A stretch of 64,000 nucleotides of DNA from Alphaproteobacteria bacterium (GCA_020632795.1 JACKEV010000011.1:1-64000); one strand, 5' to 3'. Counted from the first letter of the stretch, positions 23,564 through 33,515 are shown. Program-made: numbers and translations. Notes: generated by a model not told the origin, from the letters alone.

Positions 23564-25203
23564 CGGAACAACCCTTCCAGCACCCGCTCGATGGGCCAGG
23601 TCTCCAGCCCGGGGCAGCGGGTCGCGATGTACCCGTCCGGCCGCACCAGCACCATGCCCGGCCCGTCCATGCCGTAGCGGGCGTGCACGTCGCCCCGCTC
23701 GTCGAACAGGGCTTCGACGCGGTGATCCGTGCGCAGCCGCCCCAGGATGACGTGGGACCGCACCAGCCCGCCGAAGCGCTGGACCACCGAGGCGAGCTGG
23801 CGGTCGGCCTTCTCGACAGCCGACGCGGCGGTGTCGCGCCCGGTGAACAGGAGCCACTCGTGGGCGAGCCCGTCGAAGCGCCCGTGCAGCGTGGCGTCGC
23901 GGCCGGTGTCCGGGTCCTTCAGCGCGCCGTCCGGCGCCCGGTCCCCCGCCCTGGGGCCGGCGCGGAACGCGGCGCTGGCGTCGCCCTCGTAGGGCGTGAC
24001 GATGGGGCTCTTGCGGTACCGGATCCCGAGCTGGGACACGAAGCGGAACGCCGTGGCCCGCCGCGCCCGGTCGTCCAGCATCACCGGCGCCAGCCGGGGC
24101 ACCAGGAAGCTGCGCAGCGCCGCGATCAGGCTGTTGGAGCTTGACCCCAGCCGGAACAGCCGGTCGGTGAAGTTCAGCAGCCGCTGCCCGACCGGGAAGC
24201 GCTCGGCGTGGTAGCTGTCCAGCAGCCCCTCGTCGCAGCGCCCCCGCGAGACCATCGCCAGCTTCCAGGCCAGGTTCACCGCGTCCTGGATGCCGGTGTT
24301 CATGCCCTGGCCGCCAGCGGGGCTGTGGATGTGGGCCGCGTCGCCCGCCACGAACATGCGCCCCACCCGGTAGCGGTCCACCCCCCGGTGGTGCAGGCGG
24401 AACCGCGCCAGCCACACCGGGTCGCTCAGCCGCATGGGCACCGGGCTCACCTCGTCGGCGATGGCCTGGAACTCCTCGAGGGTGGGCGGCGCCGGGTCGG
24501 CCTCGACGTCCCCTGAGCGCGACGCGATCAGCCGCAGCGTGTGCGCCTCGAAGGCCGGGAACACCGCGAAGATGCCGTCCCGCCGCAGGAACAGGTTCAG
24601 CACGTCCTCGGGGATGTCCCAGTCCACCCGGAGGTCCGCCAGGATGAAGTCCTGGGGGTAGGCGTCGCCGTCAAAGCGCAGGCCCGCCTCCTTCCGCACC
24701 ACGCTGTGGGCCCCATCGCAGCCCACCAGCCAGCGGCAGCGCAGCTCGAACGTGCCGTCCGGGCCGGCGATCGTCGCGGTGACGCCGTCGGCGTCCTGGG
24801 TCGCGCCGAGCAGGGCGAGCGGCCGCTCCACCGTAAGCCCGAGGCCCTCCAGGTGCGCGTCCAGCACCCGCTCGGTGACCGCCTGGCTGACGAACAGGGG
24901 CCGCGCCCAGGCGGTGTCGTCCACGCCGATGTCCCCGATGCCCAGGCGCACGGCCTCCTCGCGGTGGACGAAGATGCGGACCTCCCGCACCCCCCGCCCC
25001 TCGGCGGTCAGCGCCTCGCACACGCCCATCGGGGCGAGCTGCTCCAGGCTGCGGGGCTGGACCACCAGCGCCCGGGAGTACGGCGAGCGCTCGGGCTCCA
25101 TGTCGATGATCCGGCATCGGACGCCGAACGCCGCGAGGCGCGCGGCCAGCACCAGGCCGGTCGGGCCGGCCCCCACGACCAGCACCTCGGTGTCGAAGTC
25201 CAC
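23560..25203 (-). CDS. FAD-dependent aromatic-ring monooxygenase (PheA/TfdB type)
   Basis: 547 residues from the GTG at 25201-25203, with CAGGAG six bases upstream. FAD-binding signatures: VLVVGAGPTGLVLAARLA (GxGxxG), the DG motif in LVGCDGAHSVVRKEAG, and GRMFVAGDAAHIHSPAGGQG with the GD motif. The C-terminal thioredoxin-like domain of this group is recognisable (GDRAPDGALKDPDTG, LVRPDGYIATR). These enzymes hydroxylate phenols and polyketide-like aromatics using NAD(P)H and O2. Monocistronic by context, divergent from the HAD-like gene with an 85-bp spacer. Substrate unknown. Confidence 0.9.
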   Translation of the reverse strand: MDFDTEVLVVGAGPTGLVLAARLAAFGVRCRIIDMEPERSPYSRALVVQPRSLEQLAPMGVCEALTAEGRGVREVRIFVHREEAVRLGIGDIGVDDTAWARPLFVSQAVTERVLDAHLEGLGLTVERPLALLGATQDADGVTATIAGPDGTFELRCRWLVGCDGAHSVVRKEAGLRFDGDAYPQDFILADLRVDWDIPEDVLNLFLRRDGIFAVFPAFEAHTLRLIASRSGDVEADPAPPTLEEFQAIADEVSPVPMRLSDPVWLARFRLHHRGVDRYRVGRMFVAGDAAHIHSPAGGQGMNTGIQDAVNLAWKLAMVSRGRCDEGLLDSYHAERFPVGQRLLNFTDRLFRLGSSSNSLIAALRSFLVPRLAPVMLDDRARRATAFRFVSQLGIRYRKSPIVTPYEGDASAAFRAGPRAGDRAPDGALKDPDTGRDATLHGRFDGLAHEWLLFTGRDTAASAVEKADRQLASVVQRFGGLVRSHVILGRLRTDHRVEALFDERGDVHARYGMDGPGMVLVRPDGYIATRCPGLETWPIERVLEGLFR

Positions 25204-25288
25204 GGATGCTCCTGTGGCTGGCGTACCCCGCAAGGGTATCGCAGGGCGCGGCGTGTTAGCACAACCCCCCGCGCGCCCGGAGGCCCTC

Positions 25289-26119
25289 ATGTCGACCCTG
25301 CTGATCCTGGACTTCGACGGCACGATGACCGACGCCGAGCAGGAGGGGCTGCCCTTCACCGAGGGCTACCTCGACGACATCGCCACCCTCACCGGGCTCG
25401 ACCCCGCCGAGGTGCGCGCGCTGGCCGCCCGGTTCAGCGCCGAGGTGGCCGCCGATCCCGACGCCTACGGCTGGCTCTACAACGGGCACATCGTTGCGCC
25501 CGCGGTCGTCGACCCCTACCTGCGCATCATGCCCATCGCCCGGCGCATCTTCGACCACGTCGGCGCCTTCCCCCGCGAGGTCGACCGCACCCGCCTGCTC
25601 GACGGCATCCTCTACAAGTACAACTACACCAAGACCACCACCGCGTTCCGGGACGGCGCGGCCGAGGCCCTCGCGGCCCTCCAGGGCCCCGACACCTGGG
25701 TGGTCACCAACAGCCACACCGAGGCGGTGCAGGCCAAGGTCCGCGCCCTGGGGCAGGACTGGCTCGTACCCCAGGTGCGGGGCCGGGCGAAGAAGTACGT
25801 GATCGACGACGGCTTCGACGCCCTGCCCGCCGCCATGACCCTCCCCGGGCTGTCCCGCCCGGTGCTGCTGCGGCGTCGGCTGTACTTCGAGGTGCTCGAC
25901 GCCCTGCGGCAGGCCGCCGGGGTGGATTGGGGCGACGTGCTCGTGGTGGGCGACATCTTCGAGCTGGACCTGTGCCTGCCCGCGGCGTTGGGGGCCCGCG
26001 TGGCCCTGATGGTCAACGCCTTCACCCCTGAATACGAGCAGGCCTATCTCCGTCAGCTCCCGCGGGGGACCCTGCTGACGTCGCTCTCCGAGCTGCCGGC
26101 CCTGGCCGCCGCCGGCTGA
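25289..26119 (+). CDS. HAD-superfamily hydrolase
   Basis: 276 residues from the ATG at 25289. HAD motif I LILDFDGTMTD has the nucleophile and acid/base Asp pair; motif II is VVTNSH; motif IV VLVVGDIFELDL has the second acidic group. A cap domain lies between motifs I and II (PFTEGYLDDIATLTGLD to LDGILYKYNY). A Lys in KKYVID near residue 170 may be motif III. Likely a phosphatase acting on a small phosphorylated metabolite or nucleotide. Divergent from the FAD monooxygenase; not obviously in an operon. Confidence 0.85.
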   Translation: MSTLLILDFDGTMTDAEQEGLPFTEGYLDDIATLTGLDPAEVRALAARFSAEVAADPDAYGWLYNGHIVAPAVVDPYLRIMPIARRIFDHVGAFPREVDRTRLLDGILYKYNYTKTTTAFRDGAAEALAALQGPDTWVVTNSHTEAVQAKVRALGQDWLVPQVRGRAKKYVIDDGFDALPAAMTLPGLSRPVLLRRRLYFEVLDALRQAAGVDWGDVLVVGDIFELDLCLPAALGARVALMVNAFTPEYEQAYLRQLPRGTLLTSLSELPALAAAG

Positions 26120-26180
26120 CAACGCGGCTTACATCGGTGTTCCGAGGCCCTGAGTGAGCGCTCTGCGCGGGTAGAGTGTG

Positions 26181-26194
26181 GGTGCGTACGCACC
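26181..26194. promoter_or_regulatory. Perfect 14-bp palindrome, possible operator
   Basis: GGTGCGTACGCACC is a perfect inverted repeat in the 160-bp spacer before the IPT/TIG-Kelch gene. The symmetry suits a dimeric regulator. No cognate regulator can be named. Confidence 0.35.
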
Positions 26195-26279
26195 GCGCGG
26201 GTCCGCCAGGATGGGCAAGACCCGCCAGCCGCTCCCGGTCGTCGAGCGCAGGAGCGCGCTCCGTCCCGGGCCAGGATGG

Positions 26280-29200
26280 ATGACCTCCGTGCTGATCTTC
26301 ATCGCCACCCTCGCGGCCTGCGGCTCCGGCGCCCCGGAGCTGGACCCCCAGACCCCCACCCTGTTCTGCGAGCAGGCCGACCCCATCGCGCTGACCGTCC
26401 AGGGCGACGGCCTGGGCGCGGTCGTCACCGACGGGCTCGGCGAGGAGCCCGGCCTGGTGCTGCCGACCTTCCGCCTGGAGCCCGCCGGGGGCCTGGCCGA
26501 GGGCAGCGCGGCGACCACCGACCGCGCCGTGCAGGTCGCCGAGGAGCGGGTCTCCTGGGTCGACGGCCGCACCCTCACCCTGAACATCGACGAGGGCCTG
26601 GGCCTGAGCAACGGGAGCTGGGACCTCGTCGCCGTCGATCCGTTCGGCCGCGAGGGCCGTCAGGAGGACGCCCTGCTCGTCGCCGGCCGCCCCATCCTCG
26701 GCGACGCCGAGCCGTCGGACCTCTGCCACGACGCCGCCACCGACCCGGTCCTGCTCCACGGCGAGGACTTCCTCGTCCTCGACGGGGTGTACCCCTCAGT
26801 CACCGTGGCCGCGCTGTCGGTCGACGTGCTGGCCGCATCCGACTGCAGCCCCCTCGCGGGCGGCCTCGCCGGCGAGGTCTGCACCACCCTGGAGCTGGAC
26901 CTCGACCCCACGTCCCTGCCCCTCGGCGCGGTGGACGTCGTCGTCACCAACCCCCCGCCGATGGACTGCGTCGAGGCCCTGCCCGGCCAGCTCCGCGTCC
27001 GACCGCCCCCCAGCATCACCGAGATGTTCCCGGAGGCCGTCTGCCGCTACGGCGGCACGGTGCAGATCCGCGGCGACGACTTCGACCCCGACGCTGAGGT
27101 GCTCGTCGACGGCGCGCCGCCGGTCTCCTGGACCTGGCTGGACGCCTCGACCATCGAGATCGAGGTCGGCAACATGAACCCGGGGCTCTACGACGTCACC
27201 GTCACCGACCCCGACGGCTGCACCGACACCCTCACCGAGGCCCTGAGCGTCAGCGAGGCCCCGCTCATCTTCTACGTGGACCCCCCGGTCGTCTACGGTG
27301 GGGTGCCCGTCGAGGTCACCGCCTACATCGCCGACATCACCGGCGAGATCTCCGACGCCTGGGTCGTCAACACCAACACCGGTGAGGAGCTGGAGGTCGC
27401 GTGGAGCTGGGACGCGGCGTCCCCCTCCACCCTGCGCGCGGTCATCCCCAGCGACGCGCCGGTGGCGTACTACGAGCTGCGCTTCATCCAGGACGGCGAG
27501 TGCCAGGGCGACGTCGGCGGCACCTTCCGCGTCCGCGAGACCGCCCCCGTCGCCATCGACGAGGTGGACCCGCCCTACGCCTGGACCTTCGACCACACCC
27601 CGGTCACCATCCGGGCCACCGACCCCCTGCCCAGCGGCAGCGACGCCTTCCAGGAGACCCCCCGCATCTACCTGGTCGGGCCGGGGAACGAGGCCACCAC
27701 CACCCAGGTGCTCGGGGTCAGCTACCAGGACGCCTACACCCTGACCGCGGTCATCCCGCCGGGGCTCGACCCGGGGCGCTACCACGTCGTCGCGGTCAAC
27801 CCCGATGACAACCTGGGCTTCCTGCGCCGCGGCCTGGAGGTCACCCTGGAGGGCCCGCCGCGCATCGACGCCCTGAGCCCGGCCGCCCTGCCCAACTCCG
27901 GCTGGCAGACCGTCACCATCCGGGGCCGGGACTTCCGCGACCCCAGCGTCGAGATCGAGTGCATGGACAACGGCACCCTGCAGGTCGAGGCCGGCACGGT
28001 GGACAGCTGGGGCTACGCCCGGGTCCAGGCCAGCCTGCCCGCCAGCCGGTTCAACCGCGCGGTCTGCATCCTGCGCCTGACCAACAGCGACGGCACCCAG
28101 GCGGTGTACTCGGCGCTCTCCATCACCAACCCCGCCCAGAACCTGTTCCCCTGGCAGGCCGGCACCGACATGGTCGAGGCCCGTCGCGGCCTGGCCGCGG
28201 TCGCCGGCCGGGTGTCCTCGGTGGACCGCTACGTCTACGCCCTGGGCGGCGACGAGGGCGACGTCTCCTCGGCCAAGACCTCCATCGAGGTCGCCCGCAT
28301 CGGCGTCTACGGCGACATGGAGGCGTGGACGCTCCTGCCCACCGAGCTGCACCGCCCCCGCACCCTCATCGACGCGGTGGTGGTCGGGCGCTTCATCTAC
28401 GTGGTCGGCGGCAACAACGGCAGCCGCGCGGTGGACGGCGTGGTCCGCGCCCAGATCCTCGACCCCCTGGACGTGCCCTACTTCGAGGACCTCACCATCT
28501 CGCGGGGCGGCCAGGAGGGCCTGGACGCGGGGCGGTGGCAGTACCGGGTCAGCGCCTTGTTCGCCGAGGACGACGACATCAACCCCGACGGCGAGTCCCT
28601 GCCCAGCGAGATCGTGGAGCTTCAGCTCCCCGACCTGGGCGTGCGCATGCGCCCGACGCTCACCTGGCGGCCGGTGGACCGGGCCGTGGGCTACCGGATC
28701 TACCGCACCGCCGAGGGCGGCGCGGACCTGGCCTGGCTCACCGACGTGAGCGACACCCGGTTCACCGATCGCGGCGGGTCCACCGACGCCACGGTGGTCC
28801 CCATCCCCGAGGGCGGCCTGGGCAACTGGTCGTCGATGGCCCCGCTGACGACCCCCCGCGAGGGCGCCTGCATCGCGGTGGGCTACGACCCCCAGCCCGA
28901 CCCCGAGCGCGCCTGGCTCTACGCCGCCGGGGGCCGCGACGACGACGGCAACCTGCTCGACTCCATCGAGTTCCTGGACATCACCATCTACAGCCCCGAC
29001 GAGCAGGAGGCCGGCTACTGGCGCGCCGCCTCCCAGACCCTGGGCGAGCCCCGCTGGCAGTGCGCCGGCTACACCGTGGACACCGCCTTCCACACCGTCG
29101 TGGACGACGACGAGTCCTGGGTCTACTTCGTCGGCGGGCTCACCGACAACGCCGCCAGCGGCGACGCCCAGGCGGGCCTCATCCTCGGCGGCGGCGGGCT

Positions 29201-29501
29201 GACCGACTGGCAGGACATCAACGGGCTCTCCCCGCGGCGGGGCGGCTTCGCCTTCGCCTCGGCGAGCAACTTCCTCTACGCCTTCGGCGGCCACAACGGC
29301 GAGCCCAGCGTCACCGGGGTCTCCGGGGAGCTGACCTCCAGCACGACCCCCGACGTGCGCAACTGGAACAGCCTCAGCACGGCCATGAACGAGGCCCGCT
29401 ACCTGGCCGGCTCCACCCAGGAGTCCGCCGTCATCTTCGTGCTCGGGGGCGAGACCGACGACGACGCCGCCACCCACAGCACCGACTTCACCAACTTCTA
29501 G
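26280..29501 (+). CDS. Large secreted lipoprotein with IPT/TIG-like and Kelch-like repeats
   Basis: 1073 residues from the ATG at 26280; the signal MTSVLIFIATLAACGSG has lipobox LAAC. Residues about 30-600 hold several Ig-like IPT/TIG-type repeats (VQIRGDDFDPDAEVLVDG, VTIRGRDFRDPSVEIECMD). The C-terminal 450 residues carry Kelch-like blades (YVYALGGDEGD, FIYVVGGNNGSR, WLYAAGGRDDDG, FLYAFGGHNGEP) with a fibronectin-III-like insert (RPTLTWRPVDRAVGYRIYR). It is a probable extracellular binding or adhesion protein. First gene of a set of three with short or overlapping joins (beta-barrel-like protein, vWA lipoprotein), suggesting one surface complex. Confidence 0.85.
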   Translation: MTSVLIFIATLAACGSGAPELDPQTPTLFCEQADPIALTVQGDGLGAVVTDGLGEEPGLVLPTFRLEPAGGLAEGSAATTDRAVQVAEERVSWVDGRTLTLNIDEGLGLSNGSWDLVAVDPFGREGRQEDALLVAGRPILGDAEPSDLCHDAATDPVLLHGEDFLVLDGVYPSVTVAALSVDVLAASDCSPLAGGLAGEVCTTLELDLDPTSLPLGAVDVVVTNPPPMDCVEALPGQLRVRPPPSITEMFPEAVCRYGGTVQIRGDDFDPDAEVLVDGAPPVSWTWLDASTIEIEVGNMNPGLYDVTVTDPDGCTDTLTEALSVSEAPLIFYVDPPVVYGGVPVEVTAYIADITGEISDAWVVNTNTGEELEVAWSWDAASPSTLRAVIPSDAPVAYYELRFIQDGECQGDVGGTFRVRETAPVAIDEVDPPYAWTFDHTPVTIRATDPLPSGSDAFQETPRIYLVGPGNEATTTQVLGVSYQDAYTLTAVIPPGLDPGRYHVVAVNPDDNLGFLRRGLEVTLEGPPRIDALSPAALPNSGWQTVTIRGRDFRDPSVEIECMDNGTLQVEAGTVDSWGYARVQASLPASRFNRAVCILRLTNSDGTQAVYSALSITNPAQNLFPWQAGTDMVEARRGLAAVAGRVSSVDRYVYALGGDEGDVSSAKTSIEVARIGVYGDMEAWTLLPTELHRPRTLIDAVVVGRFIYVVGGNNGSRAVDGVVRAQILDPLDVPYFEDLTISRGGQEGLDAGRWQYRVSALFAEDDDINPDGESLPSEIVELQLPDLGVRMRPTLTWRPVDRAVGYRIYRTAEGGADLAWLTDVSDTRFTDRGGSTDATVVPIPEGGLGNWSSMAPLTTPREGACIAVGYDPQPDPERAWLYAAGGRDDDGNLLDSIEFLDITIYSPDEQEAGYWRAASQTLGEPRWQCAGYTVDTAFHTVVDDDESWVYFVGGLTDNAASGDAQAGLILGGGGLTDWQDINGLSPRRGGFAFASASNFLYAFGGHNGEPSVTGVSGELTSSTTPDVRNWNSLSTAMNEARYLAGSTQESAVIFVLGGETDDDAATHSTDFTNF

Positions 29502-29510
29502 GGAGGCCCC

Positions 29511-30218
29511 ATGCGACGCCTGCTGTGGCTGCTGCTCCTGGCTCCCCTGCCCGCCCTGGCCCAGGACGACCCGTCCGGGGACGAGGAGGTCCCCGACGAC
29601 GAGCGCGAGCTGGGCGACTTCGAGGCCCCGGTCGAGCCGGAGCCCGAGCCGGAGTACGAGCCCGCCCTGCGCCCCGCCGTCGCCGCGCACCTCGGCGGCG
29701 CCATCCACCCCCTCACCCCGCTGGGGGTCGGCGCGCTGATCCGCCTGGAGGCCTCCACCGAGCTGCCCTTCTGGGGCGGGCGGCTGCGCCCGGTGGCCAC
29801 CGTCGGCTGGACCGCCCCCCGCTACGAGGGCACCGGCACCGACGAGCGACTCCCCGAGCCCTTCGGCTACACCCTGGTCCAACGCCAGCTCCTGGTGAAC
29901 GTCGGCCTGAGCGTGCGCGCCTTCGACGGCGGCGCCTTCCTCAGCCCGGAGCTGTGGGTCGCGCCCCAGCTCTACTGGCTCCAGACCGTGGTCGACAGCA
30001 GCGTGTCCGGCACCGACCTGGGCCGCACCGAGGAGCGCGCGATCCGGGTGGGCTGGCTCGCCGCGCCGGGCGTCTCGGTCCGCGCCCCCCGCGGGCAGGT
30101 CCTCGTCCACCTCGGCGGGTCCGGCGCCCGCTTCGACGGCGTGCTCAACGGCGAGGCCAGCGGCCTCAGCCTCAACGTCACCGTCGGCTACCGCATGCAC
30201 CTGGGAGGCCCCCGATGA
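29511..30218 (+). CDS. Putative outer-membrane beta-barrel protein
   Basis: 235 residues, starting nine bases after the Kelch gene stop behind GGGAGG. Signal peptide MRRLLWLLLLAPLPALAQ. A Pro/Glu-rich linker follows (PVEPEPEPEYEP), then about eight amphipathic strands (AHLGGAIHPLTPLGVGALIR, PVATVGWTAPRYEG, LNVTVGYRMHLG), matching a small outer-membrane barrel. Its stop overlaps the ATG of the vWA lipoprotein (ATGA). Likely anchors or transports the neighbouring lipoproteins. Confidence 0.75.
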   Translation: MRRLLWLLLLAPLPALAQDDPSGDEEVPDDERELGDFEAPVEPEPEPEYEPALRPAVAAHLGGAIHPLTPLGVGALIRLEASTELPFWGGRLRPVATVGWTAPRYEGTGTDERLPEPFGYTLVQRQLLVNVGLSVRAFDGGAFLSPELWVAPQLYWLQTVVDSSVSGTDLGRTEERAIRVGWLAAPGVSVRAPRGQVLVHLGGSGARFDGVLNGEASGLSLNVTVGYRMHLGGPR

Positions 30219-31756
30219 TCGCGCTGCTCGCCCTCACGCTGACCGGCTGCTCCGACTACGGGCTGCACCTGCGTGCGGACAACTGGGGAGACGCCGAGCC
30301 CGCCATCGACGTCGATCCGCGCCTGCTGGACTTCCGCAGCGCCGACAGCGGCGAGGAGCGCCGGCTCTCGTTCACCATCCGCAACGTCGGCACCGGGCTG
30401 TTGCAGGTCGACGACCTGGTGCTGGAGGGCAGCGAGGCGTTCCGCCTGGTGACCGAGGAGCGGGCGTTCAACCTCGACCCCGAGGCCGCCGTGGAGATCG
30501 AGGTCGCCTTCACCCCACGGGAGGTGGGCGAGCAGCAGGGCGCCGTCACCGTGGTCTCCAACGACGACACCGAGCCCGAGGCCCGGGTCGACCTGCTCGG
30601 CGTCGGCAACACCCCCTGGCTCGTCATCACCCCCGAGGTCCACGACTTCGGCCAGCGCGAGATCCCCTGCGGCGACACCGTGGACCTCACCCTCCAGAAC
30701 GTGGGCGTCTCCGACCTGGTCATCGACGGCTGGAGCCACCAGGGCGGCGACGGGCAGTTCAGCGTGGTGGAGGCGCCGTCGCTGCCGGTGACGCTGGTGA
30801 CCGGGGCCTACACGACGATCACCGTGGAGTACCTGCCCGGGGTGGCCGGGGCGAGCACCGGCGAGCTGGTGGTCACCTCCAACGACCCGCGCACCGCGGT
30901 CACCGCCAGCCAGTCCGGCGAGGGCCTGCCCACCGACACCCGCACCGAGGACTTCACCTCCGAGGAGAACCCCCCGGTCGACATCCTCTTCGCGGTGGAC
31001 CAGTCCGGCTCGATGGACGACGACGCCGAGCGCCTGGCCGAGAACTTCTCCACCTTCATCGACACCCTGCGGGAGACCACCACCGGCTGGCGCGTCGGCG
31101 TGGTGACCTACGACCACGGCTGCTTCAACAACGGCGTCATCCGCAACAGCACCGCCGACGGCGCCACCCTGTTCGCCGAGGCGGTCACCATGGGCGAGGA
31201 CCGCGAGATCTCCGACGACGAGGCCCTGTTCTCCATCGTCGATCGCGCCCTGCTGCAGATCGACTGGGGCTACTGCAACGAGGGCTGGCGCCGGGAGGGC
31301 GCCCGGATGCACGTCATCGTGGTGTCCGACGAGCCCGAGCGCAGCGAGGAGCACGCCTCGGCGTGGACGTGGGACTTCTTCGTGGACCGCTTCGGCGCGT
31401 CGGTGGAGGACCCGTCCCTCCTGAAGATCTCGGGCGTGCTGGACACCGAGGACTGCAACGAGGGCGCCGACAACTACCGCGAGGCCGTCGAGGCCACCGG
31501 CGGCGAGCTGCTGTCGATCTGCGCGGGGAACTGGGCCGACTACGCCCTGGCCCTGGCCGAGGCCACCGTGGATCTGGCCTGGACCTTCGCGCTCTCCGAG
31601 ACCCCGGTGCCCTCCTCCATCGCCGTGTCCGTGGACGGCGCCCCCTTGAGCGGCGGCTTCCACTACGAGGCGGGCCTGAACGCCGTGGTCGTCGACGAGA
31701 TGGTCGCGGGGCAGTCGGTGGAGATCACCTACAGCGTGGCGGCGGAGTGCCCCTGA
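30215..31756 (+). CDS. Lipoprotein with two Ig-like (choice-of-anchor D) repeats and a vWA domain
   Basis: 513 residues. Lipoprotein signal MIALLALTLTGC. Two ASPM/SPD-2/Hydin-like or choice-of-anchor D repeats span about 30-130 and 135-240 (LSFTIRNVGTGLLQVDDL, VDLTLQNVGVSDLVIDGW). A von Willebrand A domain follows with the MIDAS motif DQSGSMDDD at about 265 and an Asp in VVSDEPE. Such proteins bind metal-dependent protein ligands at the cell surface. The start overlaps the upstream gene; the end overlaps the convergent ECF42 sigma gene by 32 bp. Last gene of the three-gene surface operon. Confidence 0.85.
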   Translation: MIALLALTLTGCSDYGLHLRADNWGDAEPAIDVDPRLLDFRSADSGEERRLSFTIRNVGTGLLQVDDLVLEGSEAFRLVTEERAFNLDPEAAVEIEVAFTPREVGEQQGAVTVVSNDDTEPEARVDLLGVGNTPWLVITPEVHDFGQREIPCGDTVDLTLQNVGVSDLVIDGWSHQGGDGQFSVVEAPSLPVTLVTGAYTTITVEYLPGVAGASTGELVVTSNDPRTAVTASQSGEGLPTDTRTEDFTSEENPPVDILFAVDQSGSMDDDAERLAENFSTFIDTLRETTTGWRVGVVTYDHGCFNNGVIRNSTADGATLFAEAVTMGEDREISDDEALFSIVDRALLQIDWGYCNEGWRREGARMHVIVVSDEPERSEEHASAWTWDFFVDRFGASVEDPSLLKISGVLDTEDCNEGADNYREAVEATGGELLSICAGNWADYALALAEATVDLAWTFALSETPVPSSIAVSVDGAPLSGGFHYEAGLNAVVVDEMVAGQSVEITYSVAAECP

Positions 31757-32999
31757 GCGCCTGGCGCTGCCCGGTCAACCAGGCCCGCACGGCGGGATCC
31801 GTACACAGGCCGATCGCGCGGGCGTAGGCGGCGTCGGCCTCCGCCAGCCGCCCGGCCTGACCCAGCAGCCAGGACCGCACCGCCCAGTACGGCTGGTGCC
31901 GCGCGCAGGTGTCGGGGTCGAGGCCGTCGAGCACCGCGAGGCCCGCCTCCGGGTCCCCCAGGCGCCCGAAGCTGGCCGCGTAGCCGATCTGCGCGCCCTG
32001 GGTGGGGAAGCGGCCCACCAGCGCGCGGTACGCGCCGTGGATGGCCCGCCAGTCGGTGGTCCCGGTGCGCGCCCGGTGGGCGTGGTGGGAGTGGATCGCC
32101 GCCTCGTTCTGGTAGCGGCCCATCTGGCGCTGCTGCGCGGCCAGCCACAGCGCGCGCTCCCCCTCCATCCGCAGCGCCGGGTCCCAGAGCGCGGTGTCCT
32201 GCGCCTCGAGGGGGACGAAGGCGCCCTCCGGCGTCCGACGCGCCGGCCGCCGCGCCTCGCAGTGGCACAGCAGGGCGTAGAGCCCCTTGGCCTCGGCCAG
32301 CTCCGGCAGGAGCCGCACCAGCAGCCCCGCCAGCCAGATCGCCTCGCCAGCGAGCCCGTGCTCCCCCCCGCCCAGCTCCGGCGCGCTGTCCCAGCCCGCG
32401 CCGTAGGCCGCGTAGATGGCGTCCAGGACGTACCCGGCCCGCTCGGGCAGCGCCTCCGACCCGGGCACCTCGAAGGGGATGCCCTGCTCCACGATGCGGC
32501 GCTTCACCCGCACCAGCCGCTGCCCCATCGTGGAGGGCGCCACGAGCATGGCGGAGCCGATCTGCTGCGCGTTCAGCCCCAGCACGGTCTGGAGCATCAG
32601 GGGCGTGCGCATCGCCGAAGGGATGTCCGGGTGGGCGCACAGGAACATCAGCTCCAGGCGCCGCTCGGGCAGGCCGTCGCGCAGGGGCACCTCGCTGGCC
32701 TCGGCGGCCTCGACGTGCAGGCGGAGCTGCGCCTCGTGCTTGAGGCGGTCCTCTTGATCCTCGTGGCGGACGCGGCGGCGGGTCTCGTCCACGAGGCGAC
32801 GCCGCGCCACGGTGAGCAGCCAGGCCTCGGGGTTCCGGGGCACCCCGGCCTCGGGCCAGCGCGTGAGCGCCTCGGCCAGGGCGTTGCCCAGGGCGTCCTC
32901 GGCCAGCTCGATGCTGCCGCAGCGCGAGGTCAGCCAGGCGAGCAGCCGCCCGTACGAGGCACGGGCGGCCAGCTCCACGCTCTCGCGCGCGTCGGTCAT
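31725..32999 (-). CDS. ECF42-type RNA polymerase sigma factor with C-terminal TPR-like extension
   Basis: 424 residues from the ATG at 32997-32999 (ATGA overlap with the YCII gene). Sigma region 2 includes LAEDALGNALAEALTRWPEAGVP and PEAWLLTVARRRLVDETRRR; region 4 includes LMLQTVLGLNAQQIGSAM and VAPSTMGQRLVRVKRRI. The 240-residue extension has the conserved block YAAYGAGW, GEAIWLAGLLVRLLPE and CHCEARRPARRTPEG, then TPR-like helices, and is diagnostic of the ECF42/SigJ-like family. These sigma factors have no anti-sigma; the extension and the paired YCII/DGPF protein are thought to regulate them. Confidence 0.92.
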   Translation of the reverse strand: MTDARESVELAARASYGRLLAWLTSRCGSIELAEDALGNALAEALTRWPEAGVPRNPEAWLLTVARRRLVDETRRRVRHEDQEDRLKHEAQLRLHVEAAEASEVPLRDGLPERRLELMFLCAHPDIPSAMRTPLMLQTVLGLNAQQIGSAMLVAPSTMGQRLVRVKRRIVEQGIPFEVPGSEALPERAGYVLDAIYAAYGAGWDSAPELGGGEHGLAGEAIWLAGLLVRLLPELAEAKGLYALLCHCEARRPARRTPEGAFVPLEAQDTALWDPALRMEGERALWLAAQQRQMGRYQNEAAIHSHHAHRARTGTTDWRAIHGAYRALVGRFPTQGAQIGYAASFGRLGDPEAGLAVLDGLDPDTCARHQPYWAVRSWLLGQAGRLAEADAAYARAIGLCTDPAVRAWLTGQRQALRGTPPPRCR

Positions 33000-33349
33000 C
33001 CCGGGCCGGGCATGGCGATGACCGGGCGCAGCTCCACCGCGCCCTCCGCCACCGCCGGGCAGGCCGCGGCCAGCTCCAGGGCCTCGTCCATGCTCTCGAC
33101 CTCGAACACCATGTAGCCGCCGAGCGCCTCCTTGCTGTCGGCGTAGGGCCCGTCCTGGATCTGGCGCTGGCCGTCGCGGACGCGCAGGGTCACCCCCTGG
33201 TCGGGGCCGGCGAGCACGTTGCCGCCCACCAGCTTGCCGGCCACCACGCCGCCGTAGGCCTTCCACGCGTCGAAGTAGGCCTGCCCGGCGGGGCCTCCGC
33301 GGCTGGCGATCAACTCGGGCGCTTCCAGGATCATCATCACGACCTTCAT
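32996..33349 (-). CDS. YCII/DGPF-domain protein, partner of the ECF42 sigma factor
   Basis: 117 residues. A small dimeric ferredoxin-like fold with the DGPF signature in IQDGPYADSKEALGGYMVFE. Genes of this type nearly always sit next to ECF42 sigma genes and may be targets or modulators of them. It overlaps the sigma start by four bases. The ATG at 33347-33349 is preceded by AAGGAGC. Confidence 0.92.
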   Translation of the reverse strand: MKVVMMILEAPELIASRGGPAGQAYFDAWKAYGGVVAGKLVGGNVLAGPDQGVTLRVRDGQRQIQDGPYADSKEALGGYMVFEVESMDEALELAAACPAVAEGAVELRPVIAMPGPG

Positions 33350-33515
33350 CGTTGCTCCTTGAATGACCCCGCTCGGGGTCGGTTCACCCTATCGTCGTGG
33401 CCGGGGCCGGCGTTTCGACACCCGTCGGGGATTTTCTGTCCGGGGCGTCGCCGGGCGGGCCGAAGGCCGGGCTCCCTCCTGGATGATCGCCGTCACCGGA
33501 TCACGCCTCGGGGGC

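Noticed and set aside
26796..30200. Very long minus-strand ORF (1134 codons) opposite the Kelch and barrel genes
   Set aside because: The product is a low-complexity Gly/Asp/Val/His mix typical of the antisense of GC-rich genes. The plus-strand genes have signals, starts and domains.
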